Under the pieces are notes generated by a model. That model was not told the DNA's origin, ran no database searches, and saw nothing but the letters and a program-made list of their open reading frames with translations. Below are positions 7,054 through 14,349 of a DNA stretch of 20,931 nucleotides, piece after piece (the stretch's first letter is position 1; every line of letters begins with the position of its first letter). Location: positions 1 through 20,931 of the forward strand of contig DASUEU010000002.1 in the NCBI GenBank assembly GCA_036274895.1, given 5' to 3'. The stretch comes from CALMKX01 sp036274895 (GTDB lineage: Bacteria > Acidobacteriota > Thermoanaerobaculia > Multivoradales > SZUA-115). The translations under genes were made by a program, and so were the position numbers.

Positions 7054-9065
7054 GGCACGACCAGCTCCGCCGTGCAGGTCTTGTCGGCGTCGAGCACCAC
7101 CGTGGTCGAGAAGTCCGTGCCGCTGCAATCGCCACCCCAAGCCACGAAGGTGGCGTCGGGGTCGGGGCGCACCCCCAGGGTCACCGTGGTGCCGTCGGCG
7201 AAGACCGCCGAGCAGTCCGCGGTGCACAGGATGCCGGGCGGGAAGCTCGAGACGGTGCCGGCACCGCCGCCGATCAGCACCACCCGCAGCCGCCAGCTGG
7301 TCGGCGGCGGCGGCAGCAGGTCGAAGGTCGCCACACAGGTCTTCCCCGTGCCCAGAGCGAGGAAGCCGTCCTCGCAGTCCGGATCGCCGCTGAAGCCCAC
7401 GAACACAGAGCCGGCGGCGGCCTCCGCCACCAGATCGATCCGCGCGAACTGGCCGAACGTGGCCGAGCAGGTGCCGCCGCAGAAGATGCCGGCCGGATCG
7501 CTCACCACCACGCCGTCGCCCGTGCCGGCCTTGACCACGGTCAAGGTCGCCATGCCGACGAGGTCGAAGGTCGCCACGCAGCTCACGTCCGCCGGACCGA
7601 CCACCGTACCGGTGGCGCAGCCGGGGTCGCCACTCCATCCCGCGAAGGTGGAGCCCAAGTCCGCGGTCGCCGTCAGGACCACGGGCTGGGAGTCGGCGAA
7701 GGTAGCGCTGCAGGTCGCGCCGCAGTCGATACCCGCCGGGGTGCTGGTGACCTGACCCGAGCCCGCGCCGGCGAGGCTGACGGTGACGGTGTAGGTGGCG
7801 GGCACGATGGTGATGGTCACCGTGGCCGAGGCACAGAGCACCGGGAAGCCCTCGTCGCAGATCTCGTAGACGAAGCTGTCGGCGGTGGTGTCCGAGCCGT
7901 CGTGGCTGTAGGTGAAGGTGCCGTCGGGGTTCAACACCACCACGCCGAAGCTGGGACCCGAGAGGGGCGCGGGAGAGACCGTGAGGGTACCGCCGTCCGG
8001 ATCGGAGTCGTTGGCGAGCAGGCTGGTCTCGCCGGAGTCGAGCAGAGAGACGCTGGCCCCCTGGTCGACCGTGGCGCTGTCGTCTCCGGCCACGGGGGGC
8101 CGGTTGAAGAAGGCGCTCTCGAGGGTGAAGGTGGCCCGGGGGCCGGCCTCGACGTCCCGCGCTAGGAAGGCCCCGGTGGCCGTCGTCCCCTGCTTCGCCA
8201 CCAGAGTGCCGTTCGGCACGTAGAGGTTGGCCGTCACCTGGCTGCGCACACCGAGTTCGGCGGCCTTGGGGCTGTCGTTGAGGGTGCCGGTGGTGCCGTT
8301 GATGCCGGCGACGTAGAAGACGATGTTCGTGGCGTCGATGGAAGCACCGGGCGCCGGCCCGATCACACCGTCCGTGCCGGTCGCCAGCCGGCCGGCGATG
8401 CGCACCTCGGAGGCGGCGTCGAACCACAGCGATGAGGCCGTCCCGGTGGAGACCTGGGAGAAGTCGTAGACCCCGCCGGCGAGGATCGCCTTGGCCCGCG
8501 TGCCCAGGCTCAGCAGCCGGTACGCTCCCGGCGCCACCACCTGGGTCTGGTCAGCGGGGATCACCACGTCCGTGGTGCCCGGCGTCCCGGTGTGGAAGGA
8601 GGGCAGGAACGGGAACACTGGCAAGGCCAGGGGAGTGACGGTGGAGCCGCCGATCGTGCCCTGGTTGACCAGGTCGTTGTAATGGACGTCGCCGCCGATC
8701 TTGGTGTGCGCCTTGATCCGTACGCTGTCACCCTTGAGGGCCCGACCGGCGGGGGTGGCCGCACGCGGCCCGATGGTCAGCTCGGCGTCCGAGGCCAGTA
8801 CCGGGCCGGGGCTGGCGGCGTTGACCACCAGATCACCCCAGACGACGACCGAGTCGTTCTTGACGTGCATGCTGTTGGTGGCGAAGACCACCACCTCGTC
8901 GAAGCCGGCGGGGATCGGTGCGGCGACGATGGCAGGCGCCACGGGGAGGCCGGCAGGACGGAGATCTACCTCGGTGGGACCGCGGTCCTGTGCTTCAACG
9001 CTCAAGACGAGTGCGGCCAGGACCATCCCATGGACGGCGAAACCACGCGCGGGGGCATGGGTCAC
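7050..9065 (-). CDS. Large secreted repeat protein with Ig/cadherin-like and four-Cys repeats
   Basis: A 671-residue exported protein. Residues 1-25 form a signal peptide ending VEAQD. Residues 55-320 are beta-rich with repeated short strands (DSVVVWGDLVV, SEVRIAGRLATG, VTANLYVPNGTLVAKQG), like surface proteins with beta-helix or polymer-forming domains. Residues 323-420 start PPVAGDDSATVDQGASVS and contain LLANDSDPDGGTL and DGTFTYSHDG, the pattern of tandem cadherin/VCBS-type domains. Residues 424-669 are three repeats of about 80 residues, each with four cysteines, typical of divergent InlB B-repeats. The GTG at 9065 is chosen because AGGAGGT lies 5-7 bp upstream. A surface or adhesive role is inferred. 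Confidence 0.8.
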   Translation of the reverse strand: MTHAPARGFAVHGMVLAALVLSVEAQDRGPTEVDLRPAGLPVAPAIVAAPIPAGFDEVVVFATNSMHVKNDSVVVWGDLVVNAASPGPVLASDAELTIGPRAATPAGRALKGDSVRIKAHTKIGGDVHYNDLVNQGTIGGSTVTPLALPVFPFLPSFHTGTPGTTDVVIPADQTQVVAPGAYRLLSLGTRAKAILAGGVYDFSQVSTGTASSLWFDAASEVRIAGRLATGTDGVIGPAPGASIDATNIVFYVAGINGTTGTLNDSPKAAELGVRSQVTANLYVPNGTLVAKQGTTATGAFLARDVEAGPRATFTLESAFFNRPPVAGDDSATVDQGASVSLLDSGETSLLANDSDPDGGTLTVSPAPLSGPSFGVVVLNPDGTFTYSHDGSDTTADSFVYEICDEGFPVLCASATVTITIVPATYTVTVSLAGAGSGQVTSTPAGIDCGATCSATFADSQPVVLTATADLGSTFAGWSGDPGCATGTVVGPADVSCVATFDLVGMATLTVVKAGTGDGVVVSDPAGIFCGGTCSATFGQFARIDLVAEAAAGSVFVGFSGDPDCEDGFLALGTGKTCVATFDLLPPPPTSWRLRVVLIGGGAGTVSSFPPGILCTADCSAVFADGTTVTLGVRPDPDATFVAWGGDCSGTDFSTTVVLDADKTCTAELVVP
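7059..7796 (-). repeat. Three tandem four-cysteine B-repeats within the secreted protein
   Basis: Protein repeats at residues 424-502, 505-583 and 590-669. Each has two close cysteines near the start (C448/C452, C529/C533, C614/C618, as DCGATC, FCGGTC and LCTADC) and two later ones (C483/C496, C564/C577, C647/C664) around FAGWSGD-like and VATF-like strands. The order and spacing repeat closely, indicating internal duplication; the third copy is the most diverged. Confidence 0.8.
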
Positions 9066-9103
9066 AGAGCACCTCCTCGTGTCATTGGACGGGGACCGAC
9101 GGC

Positions 9104-9133
9104 ATCATACCAGTCCGTGATGAAATGCGGCAA
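9104..9133 (-). promoter_or_regulatory. Candidate sigma-70-type promoter for the repeat protein
   Basis: Minus strand: TTGCCG (9128-9133), an 18-bp spacer, then TATGAT (9104-9109, 5 of 6 to consensus). The expected leader is about 30 nt and includes the AGGAGGT site before the GTG at 9065. It is one of the better promoter matches in the window. Confidence 0.5.
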
Positions 9134-9183
9134 CATCCGATCGAGCCTCCGCCTGGCCCGGTCCTTGCTGTTCGGGCCGGGCC

Positions 9184-10965
9184 ATGAACAAGAAAAGGCG
9201 AAACCCCTCCGCTGGGGGGCACTGCGTTCTTCTGGCGGCGCTCTGGGGTCTGGTCCTCTCGGCCCTCCCCGGCGCCGCCCAGGAAGTGACCCTGCCCCTG
9301 CCCGACTACCTCGACCTGCGCAGCCGGGCCACGGCCTCGCCGCCGCCCCCCGCCCCACCGCCCGTGGCCGTCTCCTTCGAGGCCGCCCGGCTCGATCTGG
9401 TGGTCGAGGACGGCCGCGCTCACCTGCGCCAGGAGCTGGCCCTGGTGGTCCACGCGGACGGCTGGCAGCATCTCGCCCTGCCGCCGGCCGGTCCTCTGGT
9501 CTCGGCCGCCTGGGGCGGAGCCCAGGGCCGGCTCGAAGAGGTCTCGGGCGGCTGGCGCTTGGCCATCTCCGGCCGCGGCCGTCATGCCCTGGTGCTCGAG
9601 AGCATCCTCCCCGTATTCCGGGACACCTCCTCCACCCGCTCCCGCTCTCACCTGCGCCTCGACCTGCCGGCCGCGGCCGTGGTGGCGGGCTCGCTCACTC
9701 TCCCCGAGAGTACCCAGGGGGTAACCGCTCCTGCCCAGGCCGTGCTCCGGGCCGCCGGTCCGCGGCGCTGGAGCTTCACCGGCGAGCCGGGGGCCAGCCT
9801 GACTTTCACCTTCTCCGGGGAAGCGCCGGTGCGTGAGCGGTCCCGCCAGCCCCTGCGCTTCGAGGCCACTTCCACCGCTGCCTTGACCGCCACCCCCACT
9901 CGCCGCCAGCTCGAGGCCTGGGTGGAGACACGGGTGCTCGAGGGGGAGCTGGATCGCTTGCGCCTCGGTCTACCGGCTGGCTTCGAGGTGATCGACGTGG
10001 CGCCCGAGGGCACCGACTGGCGCATCGACGCCGGTGAGCTCGAGGTGGTGCCGCGGGCGCCGGTCTCCGGCACCTTCATCGCCCACGTCCAGCTGGCCGC
10101 GGACGCCGCCTCGAGCTTCGAAGGCACCGTGCTGTGGCCGCGGGGGGCCGTGCGCACCGTGGCCGTGGCCAAGGTGGCCCTGGCCGGGGACGGCCTGCTC
10201 GAGCCCCTCGACCGGGGCACCGCCCGCCGGCCCGACCCCCGCCAGGAGCAGAGCCTGCCCGAGCCCTTCCGCCAAGCCCCGGGCGAGGGCCTGCTGCTGC
10301 CCACCGCCGATTCGCCGCCGCGCTGGCAGGTGACCTGGCCGGAGGCCGCCGAGGTGCTGGCGGCCCAGGTCGACCGGTTGGTGGTCGAGGTGCTGGTCGG
10401 CTCCGGCGGCCGGGCCTTCTACCAGGTCTGGGCCGAGACCCGCAGCGCCGGCGTCACCGACCTTCGCCTGACCCTGCCCGCCGGCGCCGCGCTGGTAGCC
10501 GCCAGCCGCGACGGCCTGCCCATCGTGCCGGGCCAGGCGGGGGACGCCTGGGTGCTGCCCCTCGCCTCCCTGCCCCGGGCCCAGGTGCTCTACCTGGCGG
10601 CCCTGGTGCCGGCGCCGGCCTCGGCGGCCTCCCGCCTGGCCATCGCCCTGCCCCAGCTCTCGGCGCCGGCCACCCGCATCGAGACCCGCCTGCTGCTGCC
10701 CGGCGGGCGGCGCTACCGCTTCACGGAGGCCGGCCGGGCCGGCCAGGTGATGGCGCCACCGCAGACCGCCGCCACCAAGGAGGCGTCCGAGCTGGCCCAA
10801 CGGCTCAACCAGGCCCTGGCTGTGAAGCGGGACGAGCGCACCGGCTTCCTCACTCCCCCGCCCGGCTATGCCGTGCTCCAGGCGAGTTGGAGCGCCCTGG
10901 CCTCCACCCTGCCCCCCCTCACCCTCGAGACCGAGACGATCGTCGCCAAGGAGGTCTGGCAATGA
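9184..10965 (+). CDS. Secreted protein, first of a coupled pair of similar proteins
   Basis: A 593-residue protein with a positively charged N-terminus (MNKKRRNP) and a hydrophobic signal core ending PGAAQ near residue 33. The mature protein opens EVTLPLPDYLDLRS, followed by a Pro-rich stretch (SPPPPAPPP), then long beta-rich segments with many LDLP.../LRLTLP strands; I recognise no domain. The next gene's product has a matching start (QVTLGLAQYLALVE) and the same alternation of LxLDLPxG and VxxDGxxLxV segments, so the two look like diverged paralogues. There is no strong ribosome site before the ATG. The gene ends in ATGA, overlapping the start of the next gene, so they are translationally coupled. 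Function is unknown; an envelope role is likely. Confidence 0.75.
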   Translation: MNKKRRNPSAGGHCVLLAALWGLVLSALPGAAQEVTLPLPDYLDLRSRATASPPPPAPPPVAVSFEAARLDLVVEDGRAHLRQELALVVHADGWQHLALPPAGPLVSAAWGGAQGRLEEVSGGWRLAISGRGRHALVLESILPVFRDTSSTRSRSHLRLDLPAAAVVAGSLTLPESTQGVTAPAQAVLRAAGPRRWSFTGEPGASLTFTFSGEAPVRERSRQPLRFEATSTAALTATPTRRQLEAWVETRVLEGELDRLRLGLPAGFEVIDVAPEGTDWRIDAGELEVVPRAPVSGTFIAHVQLAADAASSFEGTVLWPRGAVRTVAVAKVALAGDGLLEPLDRGTARRPDPRQEQSLPEPFRQAPGEGLLLPTADSPPRWQVTWPEAAEVLAAQVDRLVVEVLVGSGGRAFYQVWAETRSAGVTDLRLTLPAGAALVAASRDGLPIVPGQAGDAWVLPLASLPRAQVLYLAALVPAPASAASRLAIALPQLSAPATRIETRLLLPGGRRYRFTEAGRAGQVMAPPQTAATKEASELAQRLNQALAVKRDERTGFLTPPPGYAVLQASWSALASTLPPLTLETETIVAKEVWQ

Positions 10966-12995
10966 GCCCGCGCAACCTCACGCTGCCCCTCGCCGTCCTG
11001 GTGCTCACCTTCGCGGCGGCTCCCGTGCGCGCGGCCGACAGGCCGGCGCCCGGCCAGGTGACCCTCGGCCTGGCCCAGTACCTCGCCCTGGTCGAGGCCG
11101 CCGAGGCCCGCGACAAGGCCCGGCTGGTGGCCGTCGACGGGCCCTCGGCCTGGATCGCCCGCCAGGAGAGCCTGCTCACCCTGGAGGGCGACGGCGCCCG
11201 GCTGACCACGCGCTTCGACGTCGAGGCCCGCGGCAGCTGGCCGCCTCCCGTGCTCCTGCCCTGGCCGATCTTGGCGGAAACGGTCACCCTCGAGCCGGCC
11301 GCGGGCGCGAGCCTCACCCGCCTGGCCAACGGCGGCTCGGCCCTGGTCGCCACCGGGCCGGGCAGCTGGCGCGTCACCGTCACCGGCGACGCTCGCAGCC
11401 GCGAGGAGCCGGGCATCCGCCGCCTGGACCTGCCGGCCGCGACGGCCCCCTTCGCCGCCGTCCAGGTGGAGCTGGCGGCCGACCTGGCGTGGAGCGCCCC
11501 CGGCGCTGTGGTCACCGCCGACGCCGTGACGGACGGACGGCGCCGTCTCGACCTAGCGCCGCCCCGGGGCGGGCCGGTGGTCTTCGAGGTCTCCCGGCGC
11601 AGCGTGGCGAGCGCTCCCGAGGAGGCCCTGGTGCGCACCATGGTGGTCACCCTGGTCGAGCTCGGCAGCGAAAGCGCCCGCCGCCACGACGTGGTGCTCT
11701 ACGAGGTGTTACGCGGCCAGCTCGGGCGGCTGGAGGTGGACCTGCCCCCCGGCCGCACCGACGACCTGGTGGCCACCGACGAGGGCGACGCGGTGCCGGT
11801 GGCCGCGGAGGCGGGGCACCTGGTGGTGGAGCGCAAGCGCCAGCTCACCGGCGAGGGTTGGCTGGTGCTGACCTCGACCGAGAGCCTGCCCCGGGAGGGC
11901 GCCTCCCTGCCCCTCGACCCCATCGTGCCGACGGCTGAGGTCAAGGCCCGCTACCTGGTGCTCGCCGCGGGGCTCGCCGCCGAGGTGGCGCCCCGCCCCA
12001 AGGCCGCCTGGCAGCAGGTGGACCTCTCGGACCTGCCGGCCGGGTTGCGCCAGCGGGTGGGCGAGGTGGAGCCGGCGGCGGTGTGGCGGCTGAGTGGGCC
12101 CGCCACGGCGCCGGCCCTGGCTGTGCACCCGCTGCCGGCCGCCGAGCTGGCCCGCGGCCTGGTGCGCTCCCGCGAAACCACCAGCTTGCTGTCCCTCGAC
12201 GGTACCCTGCTCCACCGCGAGCGGCTGCTGGTGGCCACCGGGGCACCGGCCGTGGCCCTCACCCTGCCGGCGGGCGCCACCTTCTGGTCGGCCCAGGTCG
12301 ACGGCAAGAGCGTGCGACCGGTCGAGCGCGACGGCCGTCTGCTGGTGCCCCTGCCGGCCCGCTCCCAAGGGGCGAGGAGCGAGGTGGAGGTGATCAGTGT
12401 CCAGCCCAAGAAGCTGGAGCGCACCCGGCGCTCGCACCTGGGCCTCGAGCTGGCCGAGGTGGACCTGCCCGTGCTGCGCCACCGCTGGCGCCTGCTGCTC
12501 CCCGAGGGCTACCGCTACCGGGTGGCCGGCGGCGACCTGGCGGCGGTGCCGGATCCCGGTGAGAGGAAGGCGCAGGCTGCCGGCAACGAGAGCCGACAGG
12601 AGTCGATCTACATTTCTCCGGGCCGCAACGACGACAACTCGACCTGGGCTGTGGACGGCGTCACGATCACGGACATGGGGGCCATCGGCAACTCCCCGGG
12701 CTACTACGACTTCGACAGTTTCGAGGAGATGGAGGTGAAAACCGGTCGGGCGGACGTGGCATCCGCCGTGGCCGGCGTCGAGATGGACAAGGTCCCCACG
12801 GCCCGCGACCCCTGGCTGATCCAGCAACAGAGTGGCGGCGTGCTGGTCGATCGGGTCAACGTCGGCAAGAGCCTGGCCAAAGGCGTACAACCCCTGCCGA
12901 TCCAGATCCCCGAGACCGGCCGGGTGATCCACCTCGCCGGCGCCCTGCCGCCGGGCAAGGTGACGCTGGAGCTGGAGGTGAAGACGGTGAAGTGA
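10962..12995 (+). CDS. Secreted protein with an embedded, rearranged TonB-plug-like block
   Basis: A 677-residue protein with a signal peptide ending PVRAAD (about residue 25). Residues 31-530 are beta-rich and resemble the upstream gene product: QVTLGLAQYLALVEAAE at the start, LRRLDLPAAT, LEVDLPPGRTDD and VALTLPAGATFWSAQVDG along the chain. Residues 541-635 resemble the plug region of Oar-type TonB-dependent receptors (see the separate entry), but no beta-barrel follows; the protein ends after another 42 residues (IQIPETGRVIHLAGALPPGKVTLELEVK). The ATG at 10962 is chosen because AAGGAGGT lies 6 bp upstream and it overlaps the preceding TGA; the open frame continues back to 10134 inside the upstream gene. 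A candidate terminator lies at its stop codon. Confidence 0.75.
   Translation: MSPRNLTLPLAVLVLTFAAAPVRAADRPAPGQVTLGLAQYLALVEAAEARDKARLVAVDGPSAWIARQESLLTLEGDGARLTTRFDVEARGSWPPPVLLPWPILAETVTLEPAAGASLTRLANGGSALVATGPGSWRVTVTGDARSREEPGIRRLDLPAATAPFAAVQVELAADLAWSAPGAVVTADAVTDGRRRLDLAPPRGGPVVFEVSRRSVASAPEEALVRTMVVTLVELGSESARRHDVVLYEVLRGQLGRLEVDLPPGRTDDLVATDEGDAVPVAAEAGHLVVERKRQLTGEGWLVLTSTESLPREGASLPLDPIVPTAEVKARYLVLAAGLAAEVAPRPKAAWQQVDLSDLPAGLRQRVGEVEPAAVWRLSGPATAPALAVHPLPAAELARGLVRSRETTSLLSLDGTLLHRERLLVATGAPAVALTLPAGATFWSAQVDGKSVRPVERDGRLLVPLPARSQGARSEVEVISVQPKKLERTRRSHLGLELAEVDLPVLRHRWRLLLPEGYRYRVAGGDLAAVPDPGERKAQAAGNESRQESIYISPGRNDDNSTWAVDGVTITDMGAIGNSPGYYDFDSFEEMEVKTGRADVASAVAGVEMDKVPTARDPWLIQQQSGGVLVDRVNVGKSLAKGVQPLPIQIPETGRVIHLAGALPPGKVTLELEVKTVK
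12582..12866 (+). other. TonB-plug-like block, apparently circularly permuted
   Basis: Residues 541-635 of the secreted protein. Order here: GNESRQESIYISPG, DDNSTWAVDGVTITDM, SPGYYDFDSFEEMEVKTG, GVEMDKVPTARDPW, then VLVDRVNVG. In Oar-like receptors as I remember them, the VPTARDPW...VDRVNVG part comes first and runs straight into GNES...TWxVDGVxITDM...YYDFDxFEEM. Joining the end of this block (VNVG) to its start (GNES) restores the familiar VNVGGNES junction. The block is slightly less GC-rich than its surroundings. The homology claim rests on remembered motifs and was not aligned. Confidence 0.5.
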
Positions 12996-13027
12996 GGAGG
13001 CAGGGGCGGAGACCTCTTCAGTTTTTT
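12994..13027 (+). terminator. Candidate intrinsic terminator
   Basis: A 7-bp stem (GAGGAGG with CCTCTTC, one G-T pair) with a 12-nt loop starts inside the TGA stop of the preceding gene. Two bases after the stem come six Ts (13022-13027). Intrinsic terminators are uncommon in such GC-rich sequence; the stem is moderate, so confidence is middling. The next gene has its own -10-like element and ribosome site downstream. Confidence 0.45.
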
Positions 13028-13053
13028 CCAATACAGCCCGCCGGGAGGGTCGC

Positions 13054-13059
13054 TAGCCT
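13054..13059 (+). promoter_or_regulatory. Candidate -10 element for the DUF1761 gene
   Basis: CGCTAGCCTC contains TAGCCT, matching the GSTANNNT pattern of the other -10-like sites here. It is 32 bp before the ATG, just after the candidate terminator. Confidence 0.3.
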
Positions 13060-13091
13060 CGCCGCATCCACTTTCCAAGGAGGATGCACCG

Positions 13092-13502
13092 ATGGATGGC
13101 ACCACCCCCCAGATCGCGCCGCTCGCCGTGGTGGCGGCGGCCCTTTCTTCTTTCGTGCTCGGCGGCCTGTGGTACTCGCCCCTGCTCTTCGGCAAGGTCT
13201 GGCAGCGGCTGACCGGCCTGTCCGACGAGGATCTCAAGCGGGCTTCGCCGGCCAAGATCTTCGGCCTCTCGTTCCTGCTGTCGCTGATGGCGGCGGCGGT
13301 GTTCGCGATGTTCCTGGGGCCCGACCCCAAGCTCTCCTTCGGCGTCGGCGCCGGCCTCTCGGCGGGCTTCTGCTGGGTCGCCGCCTCCTTCGGCATCAAC
13401 GACCTCTTCGAGCGCCGCCCCTTCGGCCTGTGGGCCATCAACGCCGGCTACCACACCCTCGCCTTCTTGCTCTACGGGGTGATCCTGGCCGTCTGGCCGT
13501 GA
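13092..13502 (+). CDS. DUF1761 small membrane protein
   Basis: A 136-residue protein with about four transmembrane helices (around residues 8-27, 57-75, 82-100 and 113-133). The GGLWYSPLLFGKVW segment at 25-37 is the family hallmark (G-x-x-W-Y-S-P...F-G), followed by a helical amphipathic part and then IFGLSFLLSLMAAA. The family's role is unknown. AAGGAGG lies 9 bp before the ATG. The gene lies between a candidate terminator and the toxin-antitoxin genes, whose first ATG is 63 bp after its stop, so it is probably its own transcription unit. Confidence 0.85.
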   Translation: MDGTTPQIAPLAVVAAALSSFVLGGLWYSPLLFGKVWQRLTGLSDEDLKRASPAKIFGLSFLLSLMAAAVFAMFLGPDPKLSFGVGAGLSAGFCWVAASFGINDLFERRPFGLWAINAGYHTLAFLLYGVILAVWP

Positions 13503-13512
13503 GGTTGACATC

Positions 13513-13521
13513 TGATACGAT
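13513..13521 (+). promoter_or_regulatory. Candidate extended -10 for the toxin-antitoxin operon
   Basis: TGATACGAT matches the extended -10 pattern TGnTAnnnT. It is flanked by GACATC repeated at 13506-13512 and 13531-13536 (GACATCTGA, GACATCAGG), which could serve as a binding site for the RHH antitoxin. The gap to the ATG at 13566 is about 45 bp. Confidence 0.4.
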
Positions 13522-13565
13522 GTGGTCCGCGACATCAGGCTCTGGTTCGAAGGGAGATAGCCCCC

Positions 13566-13964
13566 ATGTCCCGCTACTCGCTCAGCCTACCGACCGAGCT
13601 CAAGCAAGATGCCGAGCGCTTCGCTGCGGAGCAGGGCATCTCCCTGAACCAGTTCATCCTCTGGGCGGTGGCCGAGAAGGTCGGGGGGCTCTCCCGTGGG
13701 CTCGATGACTCGCGGTTCCCTCAGATCACCTATCGCAAGGGCGCCGGCGGCGGGCCGGTCGCCGTGCTGCGCGGCTCAGGGGCTCGGATCCGAACCCTCT
13801 GGGCCGCGAGCACGGCCTGGGGCTGGTCTCCCGAGGTGATCGCTCGGGAATACGGCCTGCGGCTGGACCAGGTCCACGAGGCGTTGGCGTTCGCGGCGGC
13901 GCACCGGGGCGAGATCGAGGCGGACCTCTCGGCCGACGAAGAGCCGGCGAGGGCGAATGCCTGA
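13566..13964 (+). CDS. Fused RHH and DUF433 antitoxin
   Basis: A 132-residue protein with two parts. Residues 1-42 (RYSLSLPTELKQDAERFAAEQGISLNQFILWAVAEKV) are a ribbon-helix-helix/HicB-antitoxin-like DNA-binding fold. Residues 52-125 match DUF433, a small helical domain commonly paired with DUF5615 toxins: GPVAVLRGSGARIRTLWAASTAWGWSPEVIAREYGLRLDQVHEALAFAAAHRGEIE. It would bind and silence the toxin encoded next door and repress its own promoter. The stop codon is TGA at 13962-13964 and the toxin gene starts at 13957, an 8-bp overlap typical of such pairs. A ribosome site (GGGAGA) precedes the ATG. Most DUF433 proteins lack a separate RHH half, so the fusion is noteworthy. Confidence 0.85.
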   Translation: MSRYSLSLPTELKQDAERFAAEQGISLNQFILWAVAEKVGGLSRGLDDSRFPQITYRKGAGGGPVAVLRGSGARIRTLWAASTAWGWSPEVIAREYGLRLDQVHEALAFAAAHRGEIEADLSADEEPARANA

Positions 13965-14301
13965 CCTGCGGCTGCACCTCGACGCCGACACCTCCATCCG
14001 AGCCCTCGAGAAGGCCCTGCTCGAAAGAGGGCACGACGTCTCCCGGACCCCCGCGCCTTGGATGCCCTTTGACGCGGACGACGAGACCCAGCTCCTCCGG
14101 GCCACGGCCCGGGGTCGCTGCATTTTCACCTTCAACGTGCGGGATTTCGTCGCCCTCGCCGAGCGCCACCCCAGCCATGCCGGCATCGTGCTCGCCGCCC
14201 AGCGAAGCTGGACCTTGCCGCAGCTGATCGCGGCCCTGGACCGTCTGCTCGTGGCGGCTCCCGAGATGCAGGGGCGGGTGGTGTGGCTGGGGCGAGGATA
14301 G
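13957..14301 (+). CDS. DUF5615 PIN-like toxin
   Basis: A 114-residue protein of the DUF5615 (COG4634) family, a compact PIN-like nuclease fold found with DUF433 antitoxins. Seen: acidic residues Asp9 and Asp11 in LHLDADTS, the helix ALEKALLERGHDVS, an acidic turn FDADDETQLL, and the FTFNVRDFVALAERH segment with Asp63, followed by HAGIVLA. These acidic residues are the expected metal-binding set. The reading frame overlaps the antitoxin by 8 bp. RNase activity is inferred from the family. The gene ends 48 bp before the convergent MBL gene. Confidence 0.85.
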   Translation: MPDLRLHLDADTSIRALEKALLERGHDVSRTPAPWMPFDADDETQLLRATARGRCIFTFNVRDFVALAERHPSHAGIVLAAQRSWTLPQLIAALDRLLVAAPEMQGRVVWLGRG

Positions 14302-14310
14302 GACCAGCCA

Positions 14311-14333
14311 CCCGAGGTGCCAGCCACTTCGGG
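14311..14333. terminator. Hairpin between convergent genes
   Basis: Arms CCCGAGGTG and CACTTCGGG (9 bp, one G-T pair) around a CCAGC loop, in the 48-bp gap between the convergent DUF5615 and MBL genes. It could slow transcription from both sides but has no T-run, so a classical terminator is not established. Confidence 0.35.
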
Positions 14334-14349
14334 GAAAGCTCCGTTGCCC

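Noticed and set aside
5958..8165. 735-residue plus-strand open frame
   Set aside because: Translation is Arg/Gly/Ala-rich, typical of a GC-rich shadow frame; it overlaps the AmpG-like gene in another frame and the secreted repeat protein on the other strand.
8592..9836. 414-residue plus-strand open frame across the repeat-protein gene and its promoter gap
   Set aside because: It is the antisense of a well-supported gene with a strong ribosome site, is low-complexity in translation, and overlaps the signal peptide of the next gene.
10134..10961. Upstream extension of the second secreted protein
   Set aside because: It lies inside the upstream gene in another frame; the ATG at 10962 has an excellent ribosome site and a signal peptide.
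13504..13509. Perfect TTGACA hexamer upstream of the antitoxin
   Set aside because: No TANNNT lies 16-18 bp further on; the extended -10 next to it is too close to pair with this hexamer.
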